DNA from: Pseudomonadota bacterium
Lineage (GTDB): Bacteria; Pseudomonadota; Gammaproteobacteria; Burkholderiales; Burkholderiaceae_C
Direction: 5' to 3'
Length of the DNA stretch: 64,000 nt
NCBI GenBank assembly: GCA_023387335.1
Contig: JAEWIF010000037.1
Coordinates: forward strand, 1-64,000
The stretch's first letter is position 1, and every line of letters starts with the position of its first letter. The position numbers were made by a program, and so were the translations under genes. Under the pieces are notes generated by a model. That model ran no database searches and was not told the DNA's origin. It worked only from the letters and a program-made list of their open reading frames with translations. Positions 50,506-57,852 of this stretch are shown here, piece by piece.

Positions 50506-50548
50506 AAGGCGGACGCTCTGGATTCCCGCCTTCGCGGGAACGACGAGG
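50455..50548. repeat. Paired inverted REP-like repeat (CGTCATCCCCGCGAAGGCGGGGAT type)
   Basis: The left arm starts CCTCGTCATCCCCGCGAAGG at 50455, and the right arm is its near-perfect inverse ending ACGAGG at 50548. Each arm is itself a small palindrome (CCCCGCGAAGGCGGGG and CCCGCCTTCGCGGG). This is the widespread proteobacterial REP-type sequence. It ends exactly one base before the stop codon of the minus-strand pncC gene and contains the PIN gene stop. Confidence 0.85.
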
Positions 50549-51037
50549 TCAGGCCGCGCGCAACAGCGTCAGCAGCCGCTCCAGAGCGTGCTTCACCGTC
50601 GCCTGCCGCACGGCGAACCGGTCGCCGTCGAAGCGCCGCATCTCGCTGTGCAGGCGGCCCTCCACCGAGAAGCCGAACCAGACGGTGCCCACCGGCTTTT
50701 CCTTGCTGCCGCCCGTGGGGCCGGCGATGCCGGTTACGGCCACGCTGACCTGCGCGTGCGAATGGCGGATCGCGCCGAACGCCATCGCGCGCGCCACCAC
50801 TTCGCTCACGGCGCCGTGGGCCGCGATCTGCGCCGGATCGACGCCCAGCGCTTCGCTCTTGGCTTCGTTGGAGTAGGTGACGAAGCCGCGCTCGAACCAC
50901 TGGCTGGAGCCGGCCAGGTCGGTGCAGGCGCCGGAAATCTGGCCGCCGGTGCAGCTTTCGGCCGTGGCCAGCATCCAGCCGCGCTCCAGCAGCAGCTGCG
51001 CCAGGTCGGCGCACAGGTTCGCGATCTCGTCCTTCAT
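50549..51037 (-). CDS. pncC: Nicotinamide-nucleotide amidohydrolase (CinA C-terminal type)
   Basis: This 162-residue single-domain CinA-C/PncC protein deamidates nicotinamide mononucleotide to nicotinic acid mononucleotide in pyridine nucleotide salvage. Signature segments are LATAESCTGGQISGACTDLA (~23-42), FVTYSNEAKSEALGV, and VAVTGIAGPTGGSKEKPVGT. ATG 51037 overlaps the pgpA stop (51034-51037). The gene ends at the boundary of the REP-like repeat. Confidence 0.92.
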   Translation of the reverse strand: MKDEIANLCADLAQLLLERGWMLATAESCTGGQISGACTDLAGSSQWFERGFVTYSNEAKSEALGVDPAQIAAHGAVSEVVARAMAFGAIRHSHAQVSVAVTGIAGPTGGSKEKPVGTVWFGFSVEGRLHSEMRRFDGDRFAVRQATVKHALERLLTLLRAA

Positions 51038-51576
51038 GCGAAGCGGCTCCCCAAGGCCAGCAGGAACAGCGTGCAGAACGCCGCCACCAGGTCGTCGAAG
51101 ATGATGCCCAGCCCGCCGCGCCAGCCGAAGCCGTGGAACAGGCCGTCGGCCCAGCCCACCGGCCCGGGCTTGACGGCGTCGAGCACGCGGAAGATCGCGA
51201 ACGCCGCCAGCTGCGCCAGCCAGCCCGCGGGCATCAGCACCCACAGCACCAGCCAGAACGACATGATCTCGTCGATGACGATGGAGCCCGGGTCCAGCAC
51301 CCGCATGTGGTCCACCGTCACCGTCGCGGCCCACCAGCCCACCACCACGCTGCCCAGCACCACGCCCGCCAGCGCCGTCGGCGACAGCCAGGCCTGGAGC
51401 ACCAGGAATGACAGCCACGCCCACAGCGTGCCCACCGTGCCCGGCGCGACCGGGCTCAGGCCGCTGCCGAAACCCAGCGCGATCAGGTGCGCCGGGTGCG
51501 AGACCAGGAAGCGCCAGTCGGGCCGCAGGGGCGCGGGCGCGAGCGGCGGGTTGAGGGGCGGCATCACCGAGCTCAT
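51034..51576 (-). CDS. pgpA: Phosphatidylglycerophosphatase A
   Basis: This 180-residue inner-membrane phosphatase removes phosphate from phosphatidylglycerophosphate to give phosphatidylglycerol. Family segments are GFGSGLSPVAPGTVGTLWAW (~40-60), DPGSIVIDEIMSFWLVL (~98-115) and FRVLDAVKPGPVGWADGLFH. About four hydrophobic helices are visible. The start is taken as ATG 51576; ATG 51564 is also possible. It is coupled to pncC by an ATGA overlap. Confidence 0.9.
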   Translation of the reverse strand: MSSVMPPLNPPLAPAPLRPDWRFLVSHPAHLIALGFGSGLSPVAPGTVGTLWAWLSFLVLQAWLSPTALAGVVLGSVVVGWWAATVTVDHMRVLDPGSIVIDEIMSFWLVLWVLMPAGWLAQLAAFAIFRVLDAVKPGPVGWADGLFHGFGWRGGLGIIFDDLVAAFCTLFLLALGSRFA

Positions 51577-51618
51577 GCCGGCAAGTGGCGAATGGATCCA
51601 CGCATGAGGCAATGGTAG

Positions 51619-52116
51619 CTAGCGCTTGTCTTCGCAGGGGCCGTGGAGCCGACGGAAAGCCCGCGGCTCCAGCGGATGCGCGGCCGCCCACAGCCCGAGC
51701 CGCGCCTGGCGCGCCTGCGTTTCCTGAGCGTGGTACGGGCCGGGCTGGTTGCGGAAGCGGTACGACCAGGCGTGGCCGTCGGCGACCAGCCGCTCGCCCA
51801 CGTCCTGCCCCGATCGGTGCAAGCGGGCGAGCACGCGCCCGTAGTCGTCGCGGCCGCGCTCCTCGACCGTGACCGTGCGGCGCAGCACCTGGCGCGCGAG
51901 CGCGTCGCGCGATTGCTGGCCGGAGCGCTGGCAGATCTCGGGCGCGTCGATGTCGAGCAGCCGCACCGGCACGCGCGCGCCGCCGCGTGCCGGTCGCACC
52001 CAGACGGTGTCGCCGTCGCTGACGTGCGTCACCACGGCGGTGTAGCTGCGCGGCGGCTGCGCGAGCAGCGCGGAAGGAAGCAGGAGGAGGGCGGCGAGGA
52101 GCCGGAGGCAGGACAA
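51619..52116 (-). CDS. Secreted thermonuclease-like (SNase) protein
   Basis: This 165-residue protein has a signal peptide (SCLRLLAALLLLPSALLAQP) and a staphylococcal-nuclease fold. YTAVVTHVSDGDTVWVRPAR is followed by the catalytic Arg in VPVRLLDIDAPE, Glu in ICQRSGQQSRDAL/DAPE, and Arg in GRDDYGRVLARLHRSGQDVG. The start is probably TTG 52116, eight bases after the thiL stop; no ATG is available in this frame. It is likely an exported or periplasmic nuclease, transcribed in the thiL-to-pncC direction. Confidence 0.82.
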   Translation of the reverse strand: MSCLRLLAALLLLPSALLAQPPRSYTAVVTHVSDGDTVWVRPARGGARVPVRLLDIDAPEICQRSGQQSRDALARQVLRRTVTVEERGRDDYGRVLARLHRSGQDVGERLVADGHAWSYRFRNQPGPYHAQETQARQARLGLWAAAHPLEPRAFRRLHGPCEDKR

Positions 52117-52124
52117 ACGGAGAC

Positions 52125-53108
52125 TCAGGCGAAGTGGTCGAACGAATGAAAGCGGCCGACGACCTCGCGGCCGGCGCCGTCGAGCACGCGCACGCCGGGC
52201 TGGGCGTCGATGTGGCCGATGCGCGTGACGGGCGTGGCGCACGACGCGGCGGCCGCGGCCACCGCGTCGCGCTGCGCGGCGGGCGCGGTGAACAGCAATT
52301 CGTAGTCGTCGCCGCCGGCCAGCACGAACTCCAGTTGGGTGGCCTCGTCGGGCAAGTCGGCGGAGGTGCCGGCCAGCGCACGCGCCGCGAGCAGGGGCAA
52401 GGCCGAGTCCGCGTGGATCGTCGCGCCGACGCGCGACTGGCGCAGCACGTGGCCCAGATCGCCGAGGAGGCCATCGCTCACGTCCACGGCCGCGGTGGCG
52501 AGACCGCGCAGCGCCTGCCCAAGCGCCACGCGCGGCGTGGGCTGCTCCATGCGGCGGCGAGCGTGTTCGAACAGCGGCGCGGGAACGGACCGCGTTCCGC
52601 GGAAGACTTCCAGCGCCAGCCGAGCGTCTCCCACCGTGCCGCTCACGTAGAGGTCGTCGCCGGCGCGCGCGCCGCCGCGCAGCAGCGCCTGCCCGGTCGG
52701 GACTTCGCCGAACACGGTGATGCACAGGGCGAGCGGCCCGCGCGTGGTGTCGCCGCCGACCAGTTCGCAGCCGTGCTCGTCGGCCAATGCGAACAGGCCG
52801 CGCGCGAAGCCTTCCAGCCAGGCTTCCTCGATCGCGGGAAGGGCCAGCGCGAGCGTGAAGCCCAAGGGACGTGCGCCGCACGCGGCCAGGTCGCTCAGGT
52901 TGACGGCCAGCGCCTTGTGGCCCAGGCGCGCCGGATCGACGGTGGAGAGGAAGTGCCGCCCCTCCAGCAGCATGTCGGAGGAAACGGCCAGCTGCATGCC
53001 CGGCGCGGGCGCGATCAGCGCGCAGTCGTCGCCCACGCCCAGCGGCACGCGCGAGGACGCCGGCCGCGCGCGGCGGAAGAAGCGGTCGATCAGCTCGAAT
53101 TCACCCAT
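52125..53108 (-). CDS. thiL: Thiamine-monophosphate kinase
   Basis: This 327-residue enzyme phosphorylates thiamine monophosphate to the active diphosphate. PurM/ThiL-family features are GVGDDCALIAPAPGMQLAVS (metal/ATP-binding Asp residues, ~23-42), VNLSDLAACGARPLGFTLAL, GGDTTRGPLALCITVFG and VDVSDGLLGDLGHVL. The length is normal. It probably leads a minus-strand group thiL-nuclease-pgpA-pncC. Confidence 0.95.
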   Translation of the reverse strand: MGEFELIDRFFRRARPASSRVPLGVGDDCALIAPAPGMQLAVSSDMLLEGRHFLSTVDPARLGHKALAVNLSDLAACGARPLGFTLALALPAIEEAWLEGFARGLFALADEHGCELVGGDTTRGPLALCITVFGEVPTGQALLRGGARAGDDLYVSGTVGDARLALEVFRGTRSVPAPLFEHARRRMEQPTPRVALGQALRGLATAAVDVSDGLLGDLGHVLRQSRVGATIHADSALPLLAARALAGTSADLPDEATQLEFVLAGGDDYELLFTAPAAQRDAVAAAAASCATPVTRIGHIDAQPGVRVLDGAGREVVGRFHSFDHFA

Positions 53109-53145
53109 GGGCCGGCGAGGATAACGCCGAGCCCGGGGTCGGGCG

Positions 53146-53403
53146 TCAGACGCGGTGGCGCGAGCCTCGCAGCATGCCGTAGATCACCAGCAGGATGATC
53201 GCGCCGACGATGGAGGCGATCCAGCCGGCCGGCTCGCCTTCCGAGTACCAGCCGAGCGCCATGCCCGCGTAGCGCGCGATGAACGCGCCGGCGATGCCCA
53301 GCAGCGTCGTCATGATCAGGCCCAGGCGGTCGTTGCCCGGCTTGATGGCGCGGGCCAGCAGGCCGACGATGAAACCGACCACGATGGTTCCGATGATTCC
53401 CAT
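53146..53403 (-). CDS. GlsB/YeaQ/YmgE-family stress-response membrane protein
   Basis: This 85-residue protein has three hydrophobic helices. MGIIGTIVVGFIVGLLARAI and GLIMTTLLGIAGAFIARYAG match the transglycosylase-associated (GlsB/YeaQ/YmgE) family, often stress-induced. GGGAG precedes ATG 53403. Upstream lie a long hairpin (53426-53457) and a GTCCTACA motif (53483-53490 on this strand) like those near katE and the small stress-like genes. Confidence 0.9.
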   Translation of the reverse strand: MGIIGTIVVGFIVGLLARAIKPGNDRLGLIMTTLLGIAGAFIARYAGMALGWYSEGEPAGWIASIVGAIILLVIYGMLRGSRHRV

Positions 53404-53425
53404 GCTCACTTCTCCCTTTGATTCA

Positions 53426-53457
53426 GATGCTCGGGCACCCCCTGGTGCCCGAAGCAT
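53426..53457 (-). promoter_or_regulatory. Long hairpin in the leader of the GlsB-family gene
   Basis: TCGGGCACC (53431-53439) pairs perfectly with GGTGCCCGA (53444-53452). The flanks ATGC and AGCAT extend the stem with a single bulge. It lies 23 bases before the start codon with no T-tract on either strand, so a leader structure, or the end of the ybdK transcript, is possible. Confidence 0.5.
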
Positions 53458-53482
53458 TCTGGAAGTGGCGCGGCGGCGCTTC

Positions 53483-53490
53483 TGTAGGAC
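53483..53490 (-). promoter_or_regulatory. GTCCTACA motif upstream of the GlsB-family gene
   Basis: The octamer GTCCTACA reads on the minus strand toward the stress-protein gene, 80 bases upstream. No TCSGACA follows at 16 bases here, so it may be a half-site or belong to a looser motif. Confidence 0.35.
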
Positions 53491-53526
53491 GGTGGCGGCG
53501 GCCGGCATAGGCGCCACCGCTCAGCT

Positions 53527-54705
53527 CTACCGCCCGCCTTTGAATCGCTCGCTGCCCTGGCGCACCACTTCGGCCAGCAGGCGTTCGCGCGCCTGCCGCT
53601 GCCGCAGCCAGCGCGCGTCGTTGGTGCCCAGCTCGGCGTCCTCGGCCAGCAGCTGGATGGCGGGGCCGGCGCCCAGGCGCTGCGCGTGTGGGGCCAGCTG
53701 GCGCAGCGTGGCCAGGATGTGGTCGCGCAGCGGCATGTGGCGGCCGGTGACCGGATCGACGTACACCGCCTCCAGCCCGAAGCGGCAGGCCTGGAAGCGG
53801 TTGTAGGTGTAGACCATGTAGTCGTCCTCGGCCGGCATGAAGGGATGCTCGTGCATGAACCACGAGGCCAGCGCCTGCACGAAGCCGGCCAGCGCGGCCG
53901 CGCGCTCGATGGTCAGCGGCGTGTCGAACACCCGGATCTCGATGGTCCCGTACTCGGGCTTGGGCCGGATGTCCCAGTAGAAGTCCTTCATGCTCTTGAC
54001 CACGCCGGTGCGCGTGGTCTTGGTGAAGAACGCCTCGAACTCCCCCCACGACAGCGTGAACGGCGCGCGGCCCGACATCGGGAAGGCGAACACCGAGTTC
54101 AGCCGCGCCGAGTCGAACTGCGTGTCCTGCCCCTGGACGTAGGGCGACGAAGCCGACAGCGCGATGAAGTGCGGGATGTAGCGCGACATCCGGTGCAGCA
54201 TCAGCAGCGAGGCGTCGGCATCGGGGCAGCCCACGTGCACGTGCTGGCCGAAGATGGTGAACTGCTTGGAGAGGTAGCCGTACAGCTCGGACAGCTCGCG
54301 AAAGCGCGGCTTGTCGTAGATTCGCTGCTGGTGCCACTGCTGGAATGGGTGCGTGCCGCCGCCCACAACCGCGATGTTGAGCTTGTCGGCGCTGCGCACC
54401 AGCGCGTCGCGCAGTTGCGTGAGCTCGCCCAGCACGTGCGCGGCCGAGTGGCACACGCCGGTGGAGATCTCGATCATGCTGGACGTCATCTCCGGCACGA
54501 CGGCGCCCGGCAGGTCCAGCTTGGCCATCAGCCGCAGCATCTCGTCGGAGTAGGGCGCCAGGTCGTAGTCGTGGGTGTTGACCAGCTGCAGCTCCAGCTC
54601 GACGCCCAGCGTGAGCGGCTCCGATTCGTTGAACGGCTCCAGCGTGGGCGCGGCCTCGGGCGACTCGCCGCCCGGCGTGAGGTCCGGCAGCAGGCCCTTA
54701 AGCAC
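53527..54705 (-). CDS. YbdK-type carboxylate-amine ligase (GCS2 family)
   Basis: This 392-residue protein is of the glutamate-cysteine ligase family 2 fold. LTLGVELELQLVNTHDYDLA (~31-50), EMTSSMIEISTGVCHSA (~72-88), GGGTHPFQQWHQQRIYDKPR and FGQHVHVGCPDADASL match YbdK proteins. E. coli YbdK has weak glutamate--cysteine ligase activity, and the true substrate in this group is unknown. This is a second, unrelated gamma-glutamyl ligase besides gshA. Its start overlaps the antiporter gene's end by eight bases, so the two are in one operon. Confidence 0.88.
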   Translation of the reverse strand: MLKGLLPDLTPGGESPEAAPTLEPFNESEPLTLGVELELQLVNTHDYDLAPYSDEMLRLMAKLDLPGAVVPEMTSSMIEISTGVCHSAAHVLGELTQLRDALVRSADKLNIAVVGGGTHPFQQWHQQRIYDKPRFRELSELYGYLSKQFTIFGQHVHVGCPDADASLLMLHRMSRYIPHFIALSASSPYVQGQDTQFDSARLNSVFAFPMSGRAPFTLSWGEFEAFFTKTTRTGVVKSMKDFYWDIRPKPEYGTIEIRVFDTPLTIERAAALAGFVQALASWFMHEHPFMPAEDDYMVYTYNRFQACRFGLEAVYVDPVTGRHMPLRDHILATLRQLAPHAQRLGAGPAIQLLAEDAELGTNDARWLRQRQARERLLAEVVRQGSERFKGGR

Positions 54706-55951
54706 GCTGCGCTCCCGCCGGCGCCGCGCCGGAGGCCGGTTCGGGCTGCGAACTCTCGCGGGCCCGGTGCAGCACGAAGGTGGCGATCACCGCGCCCAGC
54801 ACTTCCATGACCAGGATGGCGGGGAGCGCGATGGCGGCGATGCGCGGCCCCAGGGAAGGCGAAGCCGAGGCGAACTGCGACACCAGCAGCAGCGCCATGG
54901 AGGACATCGGCGACATCGCCCAGCCCGTCATCAGCGCCTGCCGCCAGCTGGTGCCGCTGCCGGGATTGGCGACCAGCACGCCGGTGAGCTTGGCCAGCGC
55001 CCGCGCGGCGATCAGCGCGAGCACGACACCCGTCACCGCCGGATGCCAGCCGGCCTGCGCCGCCACCACCGACACCAGCACGAACGTCAGCATCACGAGC
55101 AGCGAAGCCGCCGTGCCGAGCTGGCGCGGCCACGACCACGGCCTCGGATTCAGCTGCTTGAGCAGCAGCCCCGCGAGCAGCGCGGCCAGCGGCGCCGACC
55201 CGCCCAAGTGCGCCGCGACCGTGGTGCCTGCGGCGATGCTGGCGATCAGCAGGATGGACGTGTTCTCGCTGTTCGGGCTCATGAAGAGGAGCGCGAGGCG
55301 CAGCACCAGCGCGAGCGCGGCACCCGCCGCCACCGACAGGCCGAGCACCACCGCCACCGGATAGAGCAGGGCGATGAGGTCGGTCTCCTCGCGGTGCATC
55401 ACGCCGGCGCGGGCGGCCACCAGCGTGATGGCGTACAGCGCGCCCAGGCTGGTGAGCACCATCGCGCGCTCGGTCACCGGGCCGGCCGCGCGGACGTCGT
55501 AGACCACGCGGCTGAGCACCGCGGGCGAGGAAGCGATCGCGATCAGCGCGAGCGCGTCGGCGACCGAAGGCCGCACGTCCATCCAGCGCAGCGTGAAGTA
55601 CACGGCGGCATAGGTGAGCGCCGCCTCGAGCATGCTCTGCAGCAGCACCATCGGGTTGTGGCGGAACCAGCGCAGCGCGATGCGGCCGCCGGTCTCGAAC
55701 AGCACGACCGAAACGCCCAGTTCCAGGAGGAAGAGACCGGTGCCGTTCAGCGGCCAGGCCGCGCCGGTGAATCCGGCCAGCCCGGCGATGGCGCCCACGG
55801 CGGAGTAGCCCACCACCTTGGGCAGGCCCATGTGCCGTTGCACCAGGTGCCCGGCGGCGGCGGCCAGTGCCAGCAGAAGGGACCATTGCACCGTGGGCAG
55901 CCCCGCCGAAGGCCTGAGCCACTGGCCCCAGATGGCCATGAATTCGTCCAT
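54698..55951 (-). CDS. Cation:proton antiporter (CPA2/KefB-like) membrane domain
   Basis: This 417-residue protein has about twelve hydrophobic helices in the sodium/hydrogen-exchanger fold (LELGVSVVLFETGGRIALRW; ALALIAIASSPAVLSRVVYD; AHLGGSAPLAALLAGLLLKQ). It ends after the membrane domain without a TrkA-N/RCK regulatory domain, unlike KefB/KefC. The transported ion (Na+ or K+) cannot be read from the sequence. A GTCCTACA motif lies 47-54 bases upstream. It is followed by the overlapping YbdK-type gene. Confidence 0.87.
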   Translation of the reverse strand: MDEFMAIWGQWLRPSAGLPTVQWSLLLALAAAAGHLVQRHMGLPKVVGYSAVGAIAGLAGFTGAAWPLNGTGLFLLELGVSVVLFETGGRIALRWFRHNPMVLLQSMLEAALTYAAVYFTLRWMDVRPSVADALALIAIASSPAVLSRVVYDVRAAGPVTERAMVLTSLGALYAITLVAARAGVMHREETDLIALLYPVAVVLGLSVAAGAALALVLRLALLFMSPNSENTSILLIASIAAGTTVAAHLGGSAPLAALLAGLLLKQLNPRPWSWPRQLGTAASLLVMLTFVLVSVVAAQAGWHPAVTGVVLALIAARALAKLTGVLVANPGSGTSWRQALMTGWAMSPMSSMALLLVSQFASASPSLGPRIAAIALPAILVMEVLGAVIATFVLHRARESSQPEPASGAAPAGAQRA

Positions 55952-55997
55952 GCGTGTCCCTCGCCGGCGGATTCTGATGTCCGGATGTGGCTCAGCT

Positions 55998-56005
55998 TGT
56001 AGGAC
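55998..56005 (-). promoter_or_regulatory. GTCCTACA motif upstream of the antiporter gene
   Basis: GTCCTACA on the minus strand is followed after 13 bases by CCGGACA (55978-55984), similar to but closer than the TCCTACW-N16-TCSGACA pairs at the katE and 15.4-kb loci. Confidence 0.35.
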
Positions 56006-56045
56006 GGCGCGCTGAGCCGTGGCTGGGGCGCGCGGGGCGCGGCGT

Positions 56046-56426
56046 TCAGTGCAGCACGCGGCGGCTGCCGTCCTCCAGCAGGAAGGGCGCGATCTCGGTC
56101 TCGAAACGCTCGCCGTCGTCGGCCACGCAGAAGTAGCTGCCCTGCATGGTGCCGCTGGGCGTGGGCAGGCGGCAGCCGCTGCTGTACTGGAACGACTGGC
56201 CGGGCTGGATCAGCGGCTGGTGGCCGACCACGCCCAGGCCCTTGACCTCCTGGATGCCGCCGGCCGAGTCGGAGATGACCCAGTGCCGCGAGATCAGCTG
56301 GGCCGCGACCTCGCCCACGTTGGTGATGGTGATCGTGTACGAGAAGGTGAACACGCCCTGCTCGGGGGCCGACTGATCCGCCAGGAATGCGGGCTCCACC
56401 TCGACGCGGAACTGGTACTTCGCCAT
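56046..56426 (-). CDS. apaG: ApaG (Co2+/Mg2+ efflux-associated) protein
   Basis: This 126-residue single-domain immunoglobulin-like protein of the ApaG/DUF525 family contains AKYQFRVEVEPAFLADQSAP, YTITITNVGEVAAQLISRHW and GVVGHQPLIQPGQSFQYSSG. ApaG mutants in enterobacteria show altered Co2+/Mg2+ handling, but the biochemical role is unclear. It is divergent from rpe across 42 bases. Confidence 0.93.
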   Translation of the reverse strand: MAKYQFRVEVEPAFLADQSAPEQGVFTFSYTITITNVGEVAAQLISRHWVISDSAGGIQEVKGLGVVGHQPLIQPGQSFQYSSGCRLPTPSGTMQGSYFCVADDGERFETEIAPFLLEDGSRRVLH

Positions 56427-56468
56427 CGCGCGATCGTACCCTCGGGGCCATTTGCGAGAATCGAGGGC

Positions 56469-57149
56469 ATGAGCAAGACCTTTCGCATCGCGCCCTCCAT
56501 CCTCTCCGCCGACTTCGCCCGGCTGGGCGAGGAAGTGCGCAACGTGATCGAAGCCGGCGCCGACTGGATCCACTTCGACGTGATGGACAACCATTACGTG
56601 CCCAACCTCACCTTCGGGCCGATGATCTGCTCGGCGCTCAAGCCCCATGCCCGCCGCGCCGACGGCACGCCGGTGCCGGTGGACGTGCACCTGATGGTGC
56701 AGCCGGTGGACGCGATCGCGCAGGCCTTCGCCGAAGCGGGCGCCGACTACATCAGCTTCCACCCGGACGCCTCGCCGCATGCGCACCGCAGCGTGCAGGC
56801 GATCAAGGCGCGCGGCTGCAAGGCCGGCCTGGTGTTCAACCCGGCGGCGCCGCTGGACGTGCTGGACTGGCTGGTCGAGGAGATCGACCTGATCCTGATC
56901 ATGAGCGTCAACCCCGGCTTCGGCGGCCAGAGCTTCATCGATTCGGCGCTGCGCAAGATCGAGGAGGCGCGCAAGCGCATCGATGCCAGCGGCAAGGACA
57001 TCCGCCTGGAAGTGGACGGCGGCATCAAGGGCGACAACATCGCCCGCGTGGCGTCCGCCGGGGCCGACACCTTCGTCGCCGGCAGCGCGATCTTCGGCAA
57101 GCCGGACTACAAGGCCGTCATCGACGGCATGCGCGCGGCCCTGCGCTGA
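56469..57149 (+). CDS. rpe: Ribulose-phosphate 3-epimerase
   Basis: This 226-residue TIM-barrel enzyme interconverts ribulose 5-phosphate and xylulose 5-phosphate. Motifs are IAPSILSADFARLGEEV, HFDVMDNHYVPNLTFGP (catalytic Asp and metal His), VDVHLMVQPVD, MSVNPGFGGQSFI and LEVDGGIKGDN. In many proteobacteria rpe is followed directly by gph and then trpE. Here ~2.9 kb with katE and small genes separates rpe from gph. Confidence 0.96.
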   Translation: MSKTFRIAPSILSADFARLGEEVRNVIEAGADWIHFDVMDNHYVPNLTFGPMICSALKPHARRADGTPVPVDVHLMVQPVDAIAQAFAEAGADYISFHPDASPHAHRSVQAIKARGCKAGLVFNPAAPLDVLDWLVEEIDLILIMSVNPGFGGQSFIDSALRKIEEARKRIDASGKDIRLEVDGGIKGDNIARVASAGADTFVAGSAIFGKPDYKAVIDGMRAALR

Positions 57150-57165
57150 CGCGTTGCCCCCGGCC

Positions 57166-57422
57166 TCAAGGCCGGAACTTCTTCTCGCCGTCCGGCAGGC
57201 CCTCGCGCAGCTTGTCGTAGGTGGCGTCCAGCTCGGCGCCCTTGGTGGTGTCGGCGACGCCGCGCTCGGCGTCGTCCCGCGCCTTCTGCGCGACGCGCTC
57301 CTGCGAAGGTTCGGCCGCGGCCTGGGCGTCGGCCGATTCATCCCGTTCGTGCGGCGCGCGAGGCACCCGGCGCTGGTCCTCCCTTGCACCGTGGTCGTGT
57401 TGCCGGGCTTGTGTTCTGGCAT
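57166..57422 (-). pseudogene. Small hydrophilic protein gene with an apparent 1-base frameshift
   Basis: ATG 57422 has a good ribosome-binding site (AGGAG) and begins MPEHKPGNTTTVQG. A protein-like frame in another phase continues EDQRRVPRAPHERDESADAQ to the stop at 57166, ending KLREGLPDGEKKFRP. Adding one G to the GGG run at 57381-57383 joins the two into one ~85-residue acidic protein. The alternative continuation is Arg/Ser/Pro-rich and unlike a real protein. It is either a sequencing error in a G-run or a recent mutation. The product is of unknown function. Confidence 0.6.
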
Positions 57423-57546
57423 CGGGGTTTCTCCTGAAAGGATGGCTTGCCGCCATGCTGCCGCGCGCGCGTTTCGCCGTCGGTAGGAAGGCCCGGTCGG
57501 AGGCTGTAGGAACCGCCACGGAAGAGCTGCCGCCGTGTCGGTCGTT

Positions 57547-57576
57547 TCCTACTTCCACTGACACCCGTGTCGGACA
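57547..57576 (+). promoter_or_regulatory. Promoter-like motif TCCTACT-N16-TCGGACA upstream of the katE unit
   Basis: TCCTACT (57547-57553) is followed after exactly 16 bases by TCGGACA (57570-57576), 92 bases before the 40-residue ORF. A second TTCCTACA lies on the opposite strand at 57505-57512 facing the frameshifted gene. The match in sequence, spacing and distance with 15337-15366 suggests one regulator for both loci. Confidence 0.5.
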
Positions 57577-57668
57577 ACGGCGCCCGCTGCCGGGCTACGG
57601 TCGATTCCCCATGAGCTTGGCACAGTCGTTTCCTTCGATGCGGGGTCTTTGACCGAAGGAGAAGCGCC

Positions 57669-57791
57669 ATGGTGGAAATGATCGCCGCGGTTCCGGACTG
57701 GCTGGTGTGGTGCGCCGCCGGAGGCGCGGGTGCTTTCGCGTTGACGGTGCTGGCCGGCACCATCGAAGCCGCGCTCGACCTCGAGACCTGA
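57669..57791 (+). CDS. 40-residue predicted membrane peptide upstream of katE
   Basis: ATG 57669 is preceded by AAGGAG at 6 bases' spacing. The peptide has one hydrophobic helix (PDWLVWCAAGGAGAFALTVL, ~9-28) and an acidic end (EAALDLET). It precedes katE by 61 bases on the same strand and behind the same promoter-like motif, so the two probably share a transcript. I do not recognise it. A single-pass membrane microprotein is the likely form. Confidence 0.5.
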   Translation: MVEMIAAVPDWLVWCAAGGAGAFALTVLAGTIEAALDLET

Positions 57792-57852
57792 GCCGAACAA
57801 GAACCGGCGCGCACCCGGCCCGCAGGCCGGCAAGCCGCCACCAGGAGAATCC

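Noticed and set aside
57166..57564. A 132-codon minus-strand frame starting at 57564 as the full small gene
   Set aside because: The start at 57564 lacks a ribosome-binding site and crosses the promoter-like motifs. The good start at 57422 is in a different phase, so a frameshifted gene is the better reading.
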